Shown here: piece after piece, positions 1-10,980 of the stretch
Layout of the letters: every line of letters begins with the position of its first letter
Position numbering within the stretch: the stretch's first letter is position 1
Assembly (NCBI GenBank): GCA_001695595.3
Contig: MBPM02000040.1
Location: forward strand, 186,001 to 250,000
Source: Plasmopara viticola
Taxonomy: Eukaryota > Oomycota > Peronosporomycetes > Peronosporales > Peronosporaceae
Direction of reading: 5' to 3'
DNA length: 64,000 nt
Notes under the pieces: generated by a model
Seen by the model: the letters and a program-made list of their open reading frames with translations, nothing else
Databases searched by the model: none
Told to the model about the DNA's origin: nothing
Program-made: the position numbers and the translations under genes

Positions 1-107
1 CCGCTTTCATCGGCTAGACTCAATTTCAGATTTCGCACAATGAGGCACAATTCTTCAGACGCTCGACCGCTTTCATCGGGTAGATTCAATTTCAGATCTG
101 CACCGTG
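1..107. repeat. Two-unit direct tandem repeat, about 66 bp per unit
   Basis: The first 40 bases, beginning CCGCTTTCATCGG, recur with a few changes from position 67. The copies share TTCAATTTCAGAT-type sequence. The array may continue left of the window. No coding function is visible. Confidence 0.7.
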
Positions 108-1896
108 TTTAAAGCAAAGTGTTTTGTCCGCAGCCCATTATTAGCTCAGGTGCAAGTCGACTTCCAGCGGAATTGCCAGTCGATGTCGCAGCAGTTATCC
201 TAGTGTGCAAATGGGCAGTGACTAATCAGCGACCAGCATATTTTCGGTATCTTTCGGCGCTTGCCTTGATTGAAATGCACAGTAACACACTGCCAGATTA
301 CGGTAAAGAGGAAGTGCCTCAAGCAAATGTGAATGGCGGACACGTCCACTAATGTTGTGTGCAACCCATGGCTGAACAGGAAGGTATTGCTTTCTCGCTG
401 TGAGCCGAATGACCACCAAGTCGTTTGATAAAGTGCGCTCCAAATTCTTTTGCTTCGGTACGATCACCCCTGCACTCGTCGCCAACATCCCGTGCACAAG
501 ATTTAAAATTAATGTGGTGATTAGCTTGTGTTTATAAGATGATACTTGCAGAAAAATACAGAAAGGACGTGATGCTTAACAACATGTGCGGGTGCGCGCT
601 GTAAGCTGCATTGTATTTTTAAAGATGGACACTCAGACTCGGAAGAGGAGTTTGACATACCTTTTACTGTCTCAAGTACGTCTACGTATATGTAATGAGA
701 GTGATGACTGGTACCACAAAGCTGTCAAGCTCCCTGGCGACGCTTAATTGTTGGGTCACTCGATCGTTCCGACCGTTAAAAGCTTCCTCCCAGACATAAT
801 TTGACGATAGACCAGTCGGCTGAAGATAGAATTAAACCACATAAGGCACTTTGTTAAGTCATGAGGTCCAACAAACGTGATGCCAACCTTTTCGTGGCAG
901 AGAAGCATTATGGCCTCAACTGCTTTGTAAGCCGTTTTGGCAAGTCACACGCTACGCGCTTAAAAGGGCCCAAAAAGCAATAAGCCTAGACAGCTGATCG
1001 CGCATTTTTGATCTTTTAAAATCGACATTGAATGAAGTTGGGAAAAAGAGCGCAGGAATGCATTGTATAGCATCAGAAACAGCCTTCAGCATGAAAAGCT
1101 CTTTAACTTTGCGTTACCTGGTAGCTGTCACTATGCATATCGGTATACATAAAGCACTTGTCGTGTACCGGGAGTCATCCTGCCTTTTATATAGGAAGAC
1201 AGCTGAAATATATGGTATTGGTCATCGGTCAGAGTATTAAAGAAAAATTGTAATTTGTTGATTTATTACCAAAGTTACTGCTACAATTGTGGCAAGAAAA
1301 TTATACCATTCAACCAGTTTTTTTCATGACTTTAGTATCGGCCTGTTGCTTTCAATCATCATCGTCATACTTTGGACGTGAACATGAATTCCTTCGCATG
1401 CAAGTCGCTATAACGCGCAAGAGCTGATCATTGTACCCGCCATTATGACCTTGTGGGTCCTCACAAAGGCGCTTCTGCATACATTAGCATTATTAGGCTA
1501 AGGGCTATCCTGGGATGGCCGCTGTGCTTTTTGCTCGTAATTCATTATCAATGACACATGACAGCAATAAATTTGAGGAGTTTAGAAACAGTATACAATT
1601 GATATGTTGGCATGATCCCATCATAGAGTATCGAGAGAATCGCGATTTATACACAATTCGCCAGATTTTTCATACAAGGATATTGTCATGCTTTTTAGCT
1701 GTCATCACAGCAAAAACCAAGTCAAGCTTTGGTAAGTCTCCCTGCCAATTTCTCATGTGCTCATTGAGCAGTGAGCACTGTTCATCATGAATAAATTAAG
1801 CTTTAGTTTGTCTCGTTTCCACTTTCCCAGATACCAACGTTGTTGAATTTCATCGAACCTGATGTCGTGTCTCACACGATCCAACTTCCATTGTCC
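108..1896. other. Intergenic region without a recognisable gene
   Basis: Only short open frames of 60-91 codons occur, on both strands. None shows a signal peptide, a conserved domain or gene-like splice structure that I recognise. The sequence is AT-rich. Nothing supportable was seen. Confidence 0.5.
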
Positions 1897-1913
1897 ACCT
1901 CATTTGAAATTTC
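1897..1913 (+). promoter_or_regulatory. Putative oomycete initiator (TCATT-type) upstream of the elicitin-like gene
   Basis: The sequence CCTCATTTGAAATTTC lies about 50-60 bp upstream of the ATG at 1962. It resembles the oomycete initiator core YTCATTYY followed by an A/T-TTT flank. The match is partial and no transcription start is known. Confidence 0.35.
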
Positions 1914-1961
1914 TTTTCTTCAGCCGCACTCGATTCCTCTTTTCTACCGCAATAGCTGGAA

Positions 1962-2675
1962 ATGATCGCACTCGCCATCATCTTTATTCTACATGCTGTG
2001 GCTTTTATCGATGGCGTAACTGTTGCTCCGTGTGAGATGATGGCGCTGACGAAACTCCTAGCAAATCAAAACGTGAGATCGTGTCGCAGTGACTCTGGAT
2101 ACAATCCCGCCTCTACATTGGCAGCAACTGACGCACAAATCACAGCTTTGTGTAAGAGCGATGCGTGCACACGGGCACTTGATGATTTTAAAGGAGTAGC
2201 GCCGAACGAATGTACCGTCGGCCAGGTCCATCTTTACGCGGACATAATCGATCCGTTGGAGCGGAAATGTGGACGAAAGTCAAACGTAACTTCTGGTGTT
2301 GGATCTGTAAGTGCGTCAGGGTCAGGATCCGGCCCCATGGTCGGGGATGTTGATTCACAGTCGGCATCAGGATCTGGGCCCATGGTCGGTGACGTTGATT
2401 CACAGTCTGCATCGGGATCTGGGCTCATGGTCGGTGATGTCGATTCACAATCTGCATCAGGATCCCAATCCACGATCGATAATGTTGATTCACTATCTGC
2501 TTCGGGATCGGTAGCCAAACCCCCGACGATCGTCAAGCCACGGACGAATGCACCGGCAAGTCCACGTACTAATGCGCCATCAACGACACCTACGAGCGGA
2601 GGGGTCGACATTCCCGCAATTTCGACATTTGCTGCTGGTGTGGTGCTTGCTACGATGGTCGCCGCGATTCTCTAA
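1962..2675 (+). CDS. Elicitin-like secreted protein with repeat-rich stalk and probable GPI anchor
   Basis: This 237-residue protein starts with a hydrophobic signal peptide (about residues 1-20). An elicitin domain follows (about 22-106) with the six expected cysteines, in the local contexts APC, SCR, LCK, ACT, ECT and KCG. Elicitins are oomycete sterol/lipid-binding proteins, and many provoke plant defence. A Ser/Gly/Asp-rich linker contains four 15-residue repeats of the form SGSGPMVGDVDSQSA. A Thr/Pro/Ser-rich stretch then leads to a hydrophobic C-terminus (FAAGVVLATMVAAIL), as expected for a GPI signal. The likely location is the outer plasma membrane or cell wall. It is a single exon and the ATG directly precedes the signal peptide. 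The domain assignment is firm; the GPI anchor is inferred. Confidence 0.88.
   Translation: MIALAIIFILHAVAFIDGVTVAPCEMMALTKLLANQNVRSCRSDSGYNPASTLAATDAQITALCKSDACTRALDDFKGVAPNECTVGQVHLYADIIDPLERKCGRKSNVTSGVGSVSASGSGSGPMVGDVDSQSASGSGPMVGDVDSQSASGSGLMVGDVDSQSASGSQSTIDNVDSLSASGSVAKPPTIVKPRTNAPASPRTNAPSTTPTSGGVDIPAISTFAAGVVLATMVAAIL
2325..2504 (+). repeat. Four in-frame 45-bp tandem repeats inside the elicitin-like gene
   Basis: Units start near 2325, 2370, 2415 and 2460. The first three are nearly identical and the fourth is diverged (GSQSTIDNVD in place of GSGPMVGDVD). The length is a multiple of three, so changes in copy number keep the reading frame. The spurious antisense frames here come from this repeat. 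Confidence 0.85.
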
Positions 2676-2902
2676 GATGCTTAAATATTTAGTTTCCCTT
2701 GATCCACTTGAATAAACTCCATGCGAACTTGATTTCAATTCTTGTGAAAATTAGTCAAAGCAATAATCTACGAACAGTTCAACTGTTATGGTAAATCATT
2801 TGCGTTATTACCTGCAACTTGCACGAAAGTCACGGTAAAAACTGCAATAGCGGCAAATATCACATGTTGAGAATTGAGGTACCACATTCTATCTAATGTA
2901 CT

Positions 2903-4032
2903 CTAAGTGGAATCATGTCGAAGCTGAATCAGTGCCACTTCCGTGCGGTCGATAGCAGACTGTACACGCCCAGCCTGAAACGCATCAGCAGTTAACATTA
3001 AATAGCCTTCACCCTCGAGCTCAACCTTTGAAAAGCCCGCTTCCACGAGGATATCAACAGCTCCTGGCACAGACACAAGCTTGGCTTGAATGCCTTTGTT
3101 CGACAGCCGAATTTTTCGAAATTTTTCCTCCTGCATCGAAGCAAAATGAATTAACAAAAAATATCACATCCAATGCATCCAGTTCAAACCTCAGGGTATT
3201 TTATAACATTGTTCAACATCTTAATGAGCGTTTCTGCCGCCGTGATAGCGCGTAGCGGCTCTTGTCGTAGTAGCACGTATACTGCACCGTTCTCCTCAGT
3301 GGTTAAGTCATCATGAGGTGCCGTTTCTTGCGGAATCGCTGGAAACGAAGCCGGAGAAGGACCAGAGCCACTTGCCGCCACAGGAGGCGAGCCACCTCCA
3401 ATCCCATTCATAGCAGACACTGCCTGGGTTGAAGACGAGAACGTTGCTGCATATGGATTAAAGCCCATCTGCTGCTGCACGGTCTGCAACTCTCGCGCCT
3501 TTACTTGTTCATTAGAGAGCACCACGGGTGACGCGCCGGATAAAGTCGTGACAGGAGGCTCCACGAAGTGACACTTGGTCTCTTTCTCGTCTTCCTGCTG
3601 CTTTCGTGTCTTGCGTGCGGTAGCCACGCGCTTCTCCCACGCGTTGCCACGCTGCTCAAGTGCCTGGGCCTGAGACAGCAGTATGGGTTTATATAGGTAT
3701 CTCGTACCTTTAGCTAGTGGCCAACAACGCACCTGTAGCTCTCTCCGCTTTTGTTGCTCTTCAGCGGATAGAGCAGGAGGGTTCTGGCTCACGAATGGTA
3801 GCTGTAGCCACACAGAGAAGGTAATTTAGACACGTAATGACGGATAAGAAAGCGCCACTACCTTAACGGATGGGAGTCGGGATGGAGCGGGAATTGATGA
3901 AGTGGCGGTAGACGAATCGCCACCTCCTAGTACGTTACCTTCGCCTCGGAATGCTGTGCGCTTGTTAGTGATTTTAGTTGCTGCCTGCTGCGCCGCCTCC
4001 TTCTTCTTCTTCAACCAGTCCATATTGTACAA
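2903..4032 (-). CDS. PUB-domain protein (probable p97/CDC48-binding), four exons
   Basis: On the minus strand the exons read 4032-3862, 3801-3733, 3669-3190 and 3130-2903, all joined in phase 0 at GT-AG sites. The first ATG is at 4032 (MYNMDW) and a second at 4023 (MDW), so the product is about 312-315 residues. The N-terminus is Lys-rich (MDWLKKKKEAAQQ). The middle has a charged, probably coiled-coil helix and a low-complexity linker. The last ~100 residues form a PUB domain, from about GAVYVLLRQEPL through IRLSNKGIQAKL to the end. PUB domains bind the C-terminal tail of the AAA ATPase p97/CDC48, linking it to glycoprotein or ubiquitin processing. The 63-bp segment 3670-3732 has no stop but has clean splice ends and interrupts the helix, so I read it as an intron. 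It converges on the elicitin-like gene. Confidence 0.8.
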
Positions 4033-4604
4033 CTTACTTATGAAGTGCCAGCACTAACACATCACCTCGACTTTGTGACATATCAATGCAAAGTACAAGT
4101 GTATTGCAATCTACTATAATGACACCTACTGATGCTCAATTCGTCCTCATTACATTTTTATAATTAAAAGCCCTACTTCGGTAGAAAACTAAAGTTATCT
4201 AAACGAATTTTAGAGGCAGAATCAAAAAAGGACTAGCATCTTTTTTTACTTGAAATCCGTGGTCTGAATATTTTAGTTCACACCTTGTTGCTAAAATATA
4301 CTGGGTATCAGATCATACAGAACAGTTGCCTGCAAGCGATTAGATTGTACAGGACATCAGAAAGAATGAGCTTGTAGAGGTGAATACATTAATCGAGATG
4401 TAGCCAAGCATAGAAGGCAAAGCACTACCATCACGTTACTATCGGCTTAGACAGGCTATCCGAGATAAGCACATCTGTCTTATTATATCGTTGCAGCGTC
4501 AATAAGCACCGTCAGCTCATCAAAATTAGCAACAGCACAACTGCAGCACCTTCAGCGGGTTCAACAGCGACAATGCATCCTTCATAGCGTGACACAGTCA
4601 CAGC
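4033..4604. other. Intergenic, AT-rich, no gene seen
   Basis: This is the spacer between the PUB gene and the 3' end of the CRN pseudogene. No open frame or motif is supportable. Confidence 0.5.
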
Positions 4605-6337
4605 TCACTCGCAATGCCTACCAGACCACATCGCAAGCCAATACGCATCATGGGCAATTCGAAGAGGCTTCCCTGGCTCTGCTCCTGGTGGCCACATTAT
4701 CTCTGTGCTCATCAAAGGCGGGTATGTGACAGCTCCATCTTTTCCAGACCAATCGAAATCAATCAGTATGACTCGATGTTTGACAGGATCCCACAAAATG
4801 TTGTTCTCTCGAAGACCGCCATGGACGAGAGAGGCAGCTGCCAATTGACTCTTGATCTCAATAAGTTGGTGGCGCACCATCTCACCATTGACTTCCACTC
4901 GCGAAAGTGGTATCAATGGAAGTTTTTCCATGACGACGAGAACCCAACCATTACGCAACGATTCACAGCAGACTAGTGCCGGAGCAAACCCTGCACGCAA
5001 ACAATACTGATGGACTTCCATACCATACCGCTTGGCAAACTTGACGATGACTTCCTTTCCGTCTTGCACTTTCGCGACATAAAACGTACCGCTGCACCAC
5101 TTTGACGTACTGAAGTGAGATAAGCGCTTCGTTCACTTCAACAGCATCTTTGTAACGAAATCTTAATCGATCAAGATCGATTGTTTGCTGCCATCTCTCC
5201 GAATTTGGACAGTTAAAAACGAGCTGTTGGCACTCCTCCGTTAGTTCCCGCACCGCACGTTTTAGGGACGCACACGCACGAGTCAACGAACTCATCAACC
5301 ATTCGTTGTCGAAGTAAAGAAGCGGAAAGCTCATGGCAAGAGGCTCGCAAATCGCATTTTCGTCGTCAGTGTTCACAATTCCAAACACGCTCATGAGTGG
5401 TCCGCAGATATCCACCAAAATACATGGGAACTGGCGGTCGATTTTGTTTGGCAAGTTCTTGATGTAGTGAGCAACGTTTTGCATTGCCGGATCTCCACCT
5501 TATCAACTTTCTGGAGTTTGCATTCCAAGTTCAACAGCAGCGATTTTCCGTAGCGATAAGAACCATCTGATACTGATCCGTTGACCGTCGCAGGCGTGAT
5601 CGTGAAAGCTGGAAAATCAGCAAGCAAATACTCATTCAGCAACTCCCGTGCCTTTTCGGCAAGGGTTGCTTCGCTCTCGTAAGGAGTGGACATGCCGTGG
5701 CAAAAGTTCCTCACAAATTTACAATCCTCGTTACCAAACTCGATCTGCTTGCAATTCTCCTCAAACTGCGCAAACGTTTTGTGCAACAACACAAGTGAAA
5801 TCGGCGTCTCGTTGACTGAACGTTCGATGCGATGTCACTCAATCTGACCATCGAGTTTTTTCAGCCATTTCACCCAGCTACCGCTCCCCTTGCACTTTGC
5901 AAAAGAAGACGGCGTGATCAAATCCTTCACTTATGCGAGTTTTCTTTTCTTGACAGCAGCGACCACCTCCTTTGAGACAAACGATTGCGGAGGAACCAGC
6001 ACCAACACGTGAATTTGCTTACTTTTCGGTTCTGGCATCCCTTCGAGAACCTCGTCAAGGCCAAACTCCCCCGCAAGTTCATTGTCTTCGTGTGTCAGCG
6101 CTTCAACTAGAGCAGTCTTTGCCCCTTTCTTAAGCTGCGTCACATCATCGGTGCTTGATTGGAGCCACGTGTTGTCGCCGTTAGAAACAATCTAAGTTCC
6201 CGTGCATCACACGTGATTGTCTTCTTATTCTTCGCCTTGATAGCGTCCTTCAAGTCATGTACTGACTCGCTCGCATCGATCTTCACGGAGAAGGCGTTTT
6301 CCCTCACGCCAACCAAAGTGCACACCAACTTCACCAT
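4605..6337 (-). pseudogene. Broken Crinkler (CRN) effector with a kinase-like C-terminal domain
   Basis: The minus strand starts at 6337 with a CRN N-terminus (MVKLVCTLVG...). It reaches a degenerate LFLAK-type motif (LRLFLTA) near 6190, where a frameshift moves the reading to a frame ending near 5931. That frame holds the DWL-type region and the HVLVLVPP motif that marks the CRN N/C-domain boundary. Further frame changes occur near 5930-5800, 5500-5450 and 5060-5000. The C-terminal part (about 5070-4605) is kinase-like, with a VIVKFAK lysine and an IDFDW metal-binding motif as in CRN8-type kinase domains. The catalytic-loop motif reads HGGLRENN, with Gly where Asp is expected. Intact CRNs act inside host cells. 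At least three frameshifts make this copy non-functional as one protein. Confidence 0.82.
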
Positions 6338-6430
6338 GTTTCTTTCTGTAAGTGAGGGACGTTCATATATTAGCCAATCCAACGATGCAACGTTGGGTTT
6401 TAACTACCCATAAAATGGGTAAACCCTAGG

Positions 6431-7513
6431 AAAAGGTTGGGGTGACGCCCTCCTTCCAAGCGCGGGGGCTAAATGCTCCCGCGCTTCGGGCAGGTGCTCT
6501 CGGGCATCTGCAGGTCTCTAACGAGTCTCACCCTCGACGCGACGGTCTCCAGCACCAGGCCAAACCCCCTTCCGCGTCCTTAACCGCGCCAACCGCATCC
6601 GGATTGGCTCCTTTAATGTGAATTCTCTAGGTTCGAAGCGCAAGAAGCACGAAACACTCCCCGAAGATCTCCGGCGCTACCGCGTCGATATCCTTGGCCT
6701 ACGAGAAACCAAGATCTACGATAGAGGTGAGCACCGCGTTGATGACTTCCTTCTAACTCTAAAAAAAAAAAAAACGAAGCCAAGACCGAAGTCACCGAAA
6801 TCCGCCGCCACTGCAACCCGTCGGGCGCCACTCGACACGCCCGATCTCGAGAAGAAACCTGGCGCCACACTAAGAAGCTCGGAACACTCCTCGGCGATAT
6901 TGAAGATCTATCCCGACGCAAGTCCCTGGCCACCCTCGCGCTCCACCGCCTCTGGTCCGTCTGGCTCCGCCCCACGCTCATCTCACCCAAGACCCGCATT
7001 CGACTGTACAGAGCTTCACGGCCTCGAGATCCATCGCCGCCAGCTTCGCCACGCTCTTGGCTATCGCTACCCACGACACATTTCGAATGCAAGACTCTAC
7101 GACCTCTGTGATGAGCGGCCGCTGAGACTACGACTGACACAAGCTCGCTGGCGCCTGTTTGGCCATGTACTTCGCCGCAATCCCGATATTCCAGCTATCC
7201 AAATGCGTGCCTACTTCTTCTCCACCGCAGCAAAATGGCGCGGACGTCCCCGGACCACGCTCCCCTCAACACTCAACCACGACCTTGTTTCCTGTGGCTC
7301 CGGCTTTCGACTCCGGATAGCACAAGACCTCGAAGTGGTACGTACCCTTGCACAAGACCAAAATAATTGGAAGACCCTCACGACCTCGGTGCTGGATGCA
7401 CTGCCCGCCAAACGAGACCCGACGTATGCGGACACCACTCCATGCCGTGGACTAGCCAGACTGAGCCTAGCACGTGCGTAACTTGGCAACGCGATAACGT
7501 AATACATTACATA
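6431..7513 (+). mobile_element. LINE derivative (copy A), internally deleted, endonuclease start joined to reverse-transcriptase end
   Basis: The element begins AAAAGGTTGGGGTGACGCC. It encodes the start of an AP-endonuclease-like domain (FNVNSLGSKRKK, DILGLRETKI), crosses an A-run near 6762, and continues in another frame as the C-terminus of a LINE reverse transcriptase (LRPTLISPKTRIRL; RRQLRHALGYRY; LTQARWRLFGHVLRRNP; WRGRPRTTLPSTL). The central polymerase is missing. It ends GATAACGTAATACATTACATA, a short-repeat tail like those of RTE/I-type LINEs. Relative to copy D it has a further ~65 bp deletion near 6999. It is non-autonomous. No clear target-site duplication was found. Confidence 0.85.
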
Positions 7514-7571
7514 TGCTACACCAATCTCAGATGCAACTTATCCCAAAACTACTTTTCGACGTTAAAACCGC

Positions 7572-7616
7572 GACTTTCCACGCAACTTTGACGTATTCTT
7601 AGTTGCGTGGAAAGTC
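7572..7616. repeat. Perfect 16-bp inverted repeat with 13-nt loop
   Basis: GACTTTCCACGCAACT at 7572-7587 is the exact reverse complement of 7601-7616. It lies about 60 bp after the end of LINE copy A. There is no T-run or gene end to suggest a transcription terminator. Confidence 0.8.
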
Positions 7617-8035
7617 ATATATTTTCCTATATGAAACACGTCTAAGATGTAACCGATGTATATGCGACGAACATGCTTATCAAGTGCTAACACACATTCG
7701 AGTCCTCAATGACTTGCTCGCAATTGTCGTCTCGCTTAGCGATCGAGCACCTGAAGTAGACCCTCGATGTTTAAGCCCGTCAGCTAATGGTTGTAATAGC
7801 CCGAAGGTTACTACTACATTTGGCTCTCGTCGTCTTTGAATAGAAGCTAATATGTATTGACACGCCTTTTCTTTCCAGAAGTAAAGAAAACTATCAACGC
7901 CCCGCGCTTTCGAGACGAACCCTTATGATACAATTATCATAGCTAAGCAACCGCTTCATTTTCCGTAATTTTTCTGTAGCCTAGAAATTATGATTAAATG
8001 CCAATCAATTTAATTCATATAAACATCAGTGCCTG
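7617..8035. other. Spacer without a recognisable gene
   Basis: One 78-codon plus-strand frame is open but has no recognisable domain. Nothing else was seen. Confidence 0.45.
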
Positions 8036-9866
8036 ATAATGGAAAAAAATCTACAAGTTAAATGAAAAAAGTACTCCGTAACAACAAGGACAAAAAATAT
8101 ATGTAATGTAATGTATTACGTTATCGCGTTGCCAAGTTATGCACGTGCTAGGCTCAGTCTGGCTAGTCCACGGCATAGAGTGGTGTCCGCATACGTCGGG
8201 TCTCGTTCGGCGGGCAGTGCAGCCAGCACCGAGGTCGTGAGGTTCTTCCATTATTTTGCTTAGCTCTGACTTGGTAAGAGCACAGGTGGCGCCCGGTGCT
8301 GAGACCGTCGCGTCGAGGGTGAGACTCGTTAGAGACCTGCAGATGCCCGGGAGCACCTGCCCGAAGCGCGCGAGCATTTAGCCCCCGCGCTTGGAAGGAG
8401 GGCGTCACACCAACCTTTTCCAAGCTAAAAAATATATCTAGCGATAAATGTTTTTGCATTAATGGCAAATATATACATGTAAAAAAATAGAAAATTCAGA
8501 CCTTTAAAGAGTGATTTTACTGCATAATCTGCGGACAGCAATTAATGATTTCATGTGTTTGCTCCATATGCATTACGCGGCATGGCACTGGATAGGACTT
8601 TTCTCAAGAACAAAGTCAAAGGTGTGCTGTTGATGAAACATGGACGAGATTTAGATTGTTGCAGTCGCATTCATCAGCAGTGAGACTAAAGCAAATTGGG
8701 CGTGATTCGTCAAGTTCCTGTCCCGGCATTTACCTGTACTTCCAGCCTTCGTAACACATGATCGTGACAAGAGATTAGTGCCAGCAATGAAAGAAAATGG
8801 CGAAGAGATACCACATTTCTTTTGCTTACGTCACCTTATAAAGAATTTTAATCTTAAGTTTAGAAACAAGACGTTGAAAAAATATGAGCTTAGCACATGC
8901 ACTGACCAGGCAATCGTACATAGCCAAAGAAGAAGACCTGATGAAGCTAAATCGCGGGGCAGTTAAATGGCTGGCTGGCGTTGCCTTTTGGGAAGTGATC
9001 CATTGCCAATAGCCCATGCTCACGATATGGAAGGCTTTCTTCCAATAACGTTGATTCTATGAACAACGCGCTGAAATCATTTGTAAAATTTCAATCTTGG
9101 ATTGTATGATGGCAATTGAGCGCTATATCGGTACGAAGTGGCTCGAATTTGCTGGACAGACCAAACAATGGGGTGTGATCACGTCTTATGCTGCCAGTCG
9201 TATCACTTCAATGATGTACGAGAAAACAATTCAATCATATCCAAGCTCAACTACATACTTTGTTGTATTGGTTCAAGCCAATGAAGTATGATGTTGAGGT
9301 AAACAGTATCAGTGGTACCTGCACATGCGGTCATATGAAGAATATCATTGCTCCAATGCGACATCTCATAATAGCACTCAAGTTTTTAAACCAGCTGTCA
9401 CGAGCAGAGTTGTTACTTGGGGATATGTGGTCAACCAAAACGTATCTACTACGATGAAGCACTCATAGTGAAGCCATTTGAGACAGAAAGTGAACTGGTA
9501 AGGAGTGAGCATCTTCTACTAAATTTGTCCAAAAGAAAGGGTCGACCCAAAAAGAAGCGAATCGAATCACAGCATGCTTCATTAAAAGTTGGCGCGCCGA
9601 AAAGTGTTTATCGATGCGGCTGCTGTTGTCAAGTGGGATACAACAAGCGTCGATGCACCTGTAAAGCGCAGCATAAAAGTATTCTTTCTAGTGAGTTGGG
9701 TATATTTATTTCTATTTTTACTTTAAAAAGTTAATTTACTTCGTAGGTAGGTTTTTTTATTTCGGCGAAAAAGCTGTGATTCAAGGTAGATTTTTTTCCA
9801 TTCAAGAAGAAAATTTCCATTCAATTTGAAAAAAGGTATATTTTCCATTCTCCCTTATTTATACTG
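8036..9866 (+). mobile_element. Mutator-like transposon (MULE1), decayed, with imperfect terminal inverted repeats
   Basis: The ends are imperfect inverted repeats: ATAATGGAAAAAAATCTAC at the left, and the complement of GGTATATTTTCCATTC at the right. Inside are broken pieces of a MULE transposase: ALDRTFLKNKV-like DDE start near 8590, a C..HL motif (HFFCLRHLIKNF) near 8820, a SWIM-type zinc motif (CTCGHMKNI...RH) near 9330, and a C-terminal zinc knuckle (CGCCCQVGYNKRRC) near 9620. Several stops and frameshifts separate them. A short LINE (8103-8426) interrupts the 5' part. It is homologous to the element at 30664-32146. Confidence 0.75.
8103..8426 (-). mobile_element. Short LINE-derived element (copy B) with 11-bp target-site duplication, nested in MULE1
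   Basis: On the minus strand it joins the first ~130 bases of the LINE, a 29-base internal piece (GCGCCACCTGTGCTCTTACC...), and the last ~150 bases ending in ATTAC repeats. AAAAAATATAT flanks it at 8092-8102 and 8427-8437, a clean target-site duplication. The same mosaic occurs at 40802-41116. Confidence 0.85.
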
Positions 9867-10980
9867 ACACAAAAAGCATGGATCACGTACATCCGATACC
9901 GATGATACTGACTGTGTTGACGATGTTGAACTACATGAATCGGCAGAAACCGAAATAACGAGTGATTTATATAAGGATCCGAACGAATTTTGAGCGGTCG
10001 TCAGACCGATCCGAAAATAGAAAAGTATCCAATATCTGACAAGATACAGCTTTGTTAAGTATTTGATATAATTCGTGCAAATATCAACAAGTATCAGTTC
10101 ATAAAATAAAAGCACACTATTGCGGAAAAGCACGTATTTTGTCGTATCCGTCAGAATATTTGAAAACAACTCCATCGACTTGATCGTGCTGAATGTCTTC
10201 AATAATTGCTTTACGCAACATACGATTGCGTCCAGTATCAATGCACCATTATTTGTGTCTGGCATTCAGTATTGTTAATTGCATTTCGAGATAATCTCCT
10301 AACAAATTTATTTTTGAGCAAATTTTCTCTATCTTTCATGAAAAAATTTTCATCGAAGTATTTGGAAGTGGATGTTTTAGTTTTTTTAGCCAATATAGGA
10401 CACAAGAACTCCAGTTACTTCATGATTGCATCGATTCCCTGAACATCTTTTAGAGCGACTTCCTCACCTTCAGTTTTTCTATATCGTCTAATTCGATGCA
10501 TAGTAACTAAATTAACGAAGCGAAACTTCTGTATTCAAATTGAAAAAATGTCTCGATGAATCAGGTTGATTTTGTTGTTTGCTTTGAAGATACAACAGAC
10601 TCCATAAACCACAATAATTGTAATAGGTACCTTGAAACTGTTTATTATCACATATCACCCAGAATTTTTGGAGGCCCCAAATCCATCAAAAGTATTCATT
10701 GTTGCACACACAAACCTGATGGCCTACACCTGAGTCTGATCGAAGTAATATAATATAGCTTCCATATCCTAGGGGAGCTCTAAAATCTTGACGGCTAGAA
10801 AGTTTGCTCTTAAGCCTGGGGCTCTCGAGCTTCGCTCTAACATTTCTAAAATCTACATTCCTAAGAATATGAATGTTCAGCTGACTTACTAGCTCATGTT
10901 GTTCATTAGCAGTCGATTCACTAAATTATTTAGTTTTAGAATCATTATGTAATGCTTGCATATAGGCCATGATACATCAA
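9867..10980. other. AT-rich region with no supportable gene
   Basis: Short frames occur on both strands. The plus strand near 9880-9990 reads as an acidic string (TDCVDDVELHESAETEITSDLYKDPNEF), which looks like protein but stops. I could not assign it to a family. Confidence 0.4.

Noticed and set aside
2188..2611. Antisense open frames of 74 and 125 codons over the elicitin-like gene
   Set aside because: They are produced by the 45-bp repeats and mirror the coding strand composition; no signal or domain.
6613..7507. A 287-codon plus-strand frame and antisense frames in LINE copy A
   Set aside because: The 287-codon frame crosses from endonuclease into an out-of-frame reverse-transcriptase region, so it is not a real protein. 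The antisense frames reflect GC-rich LINE DNA.
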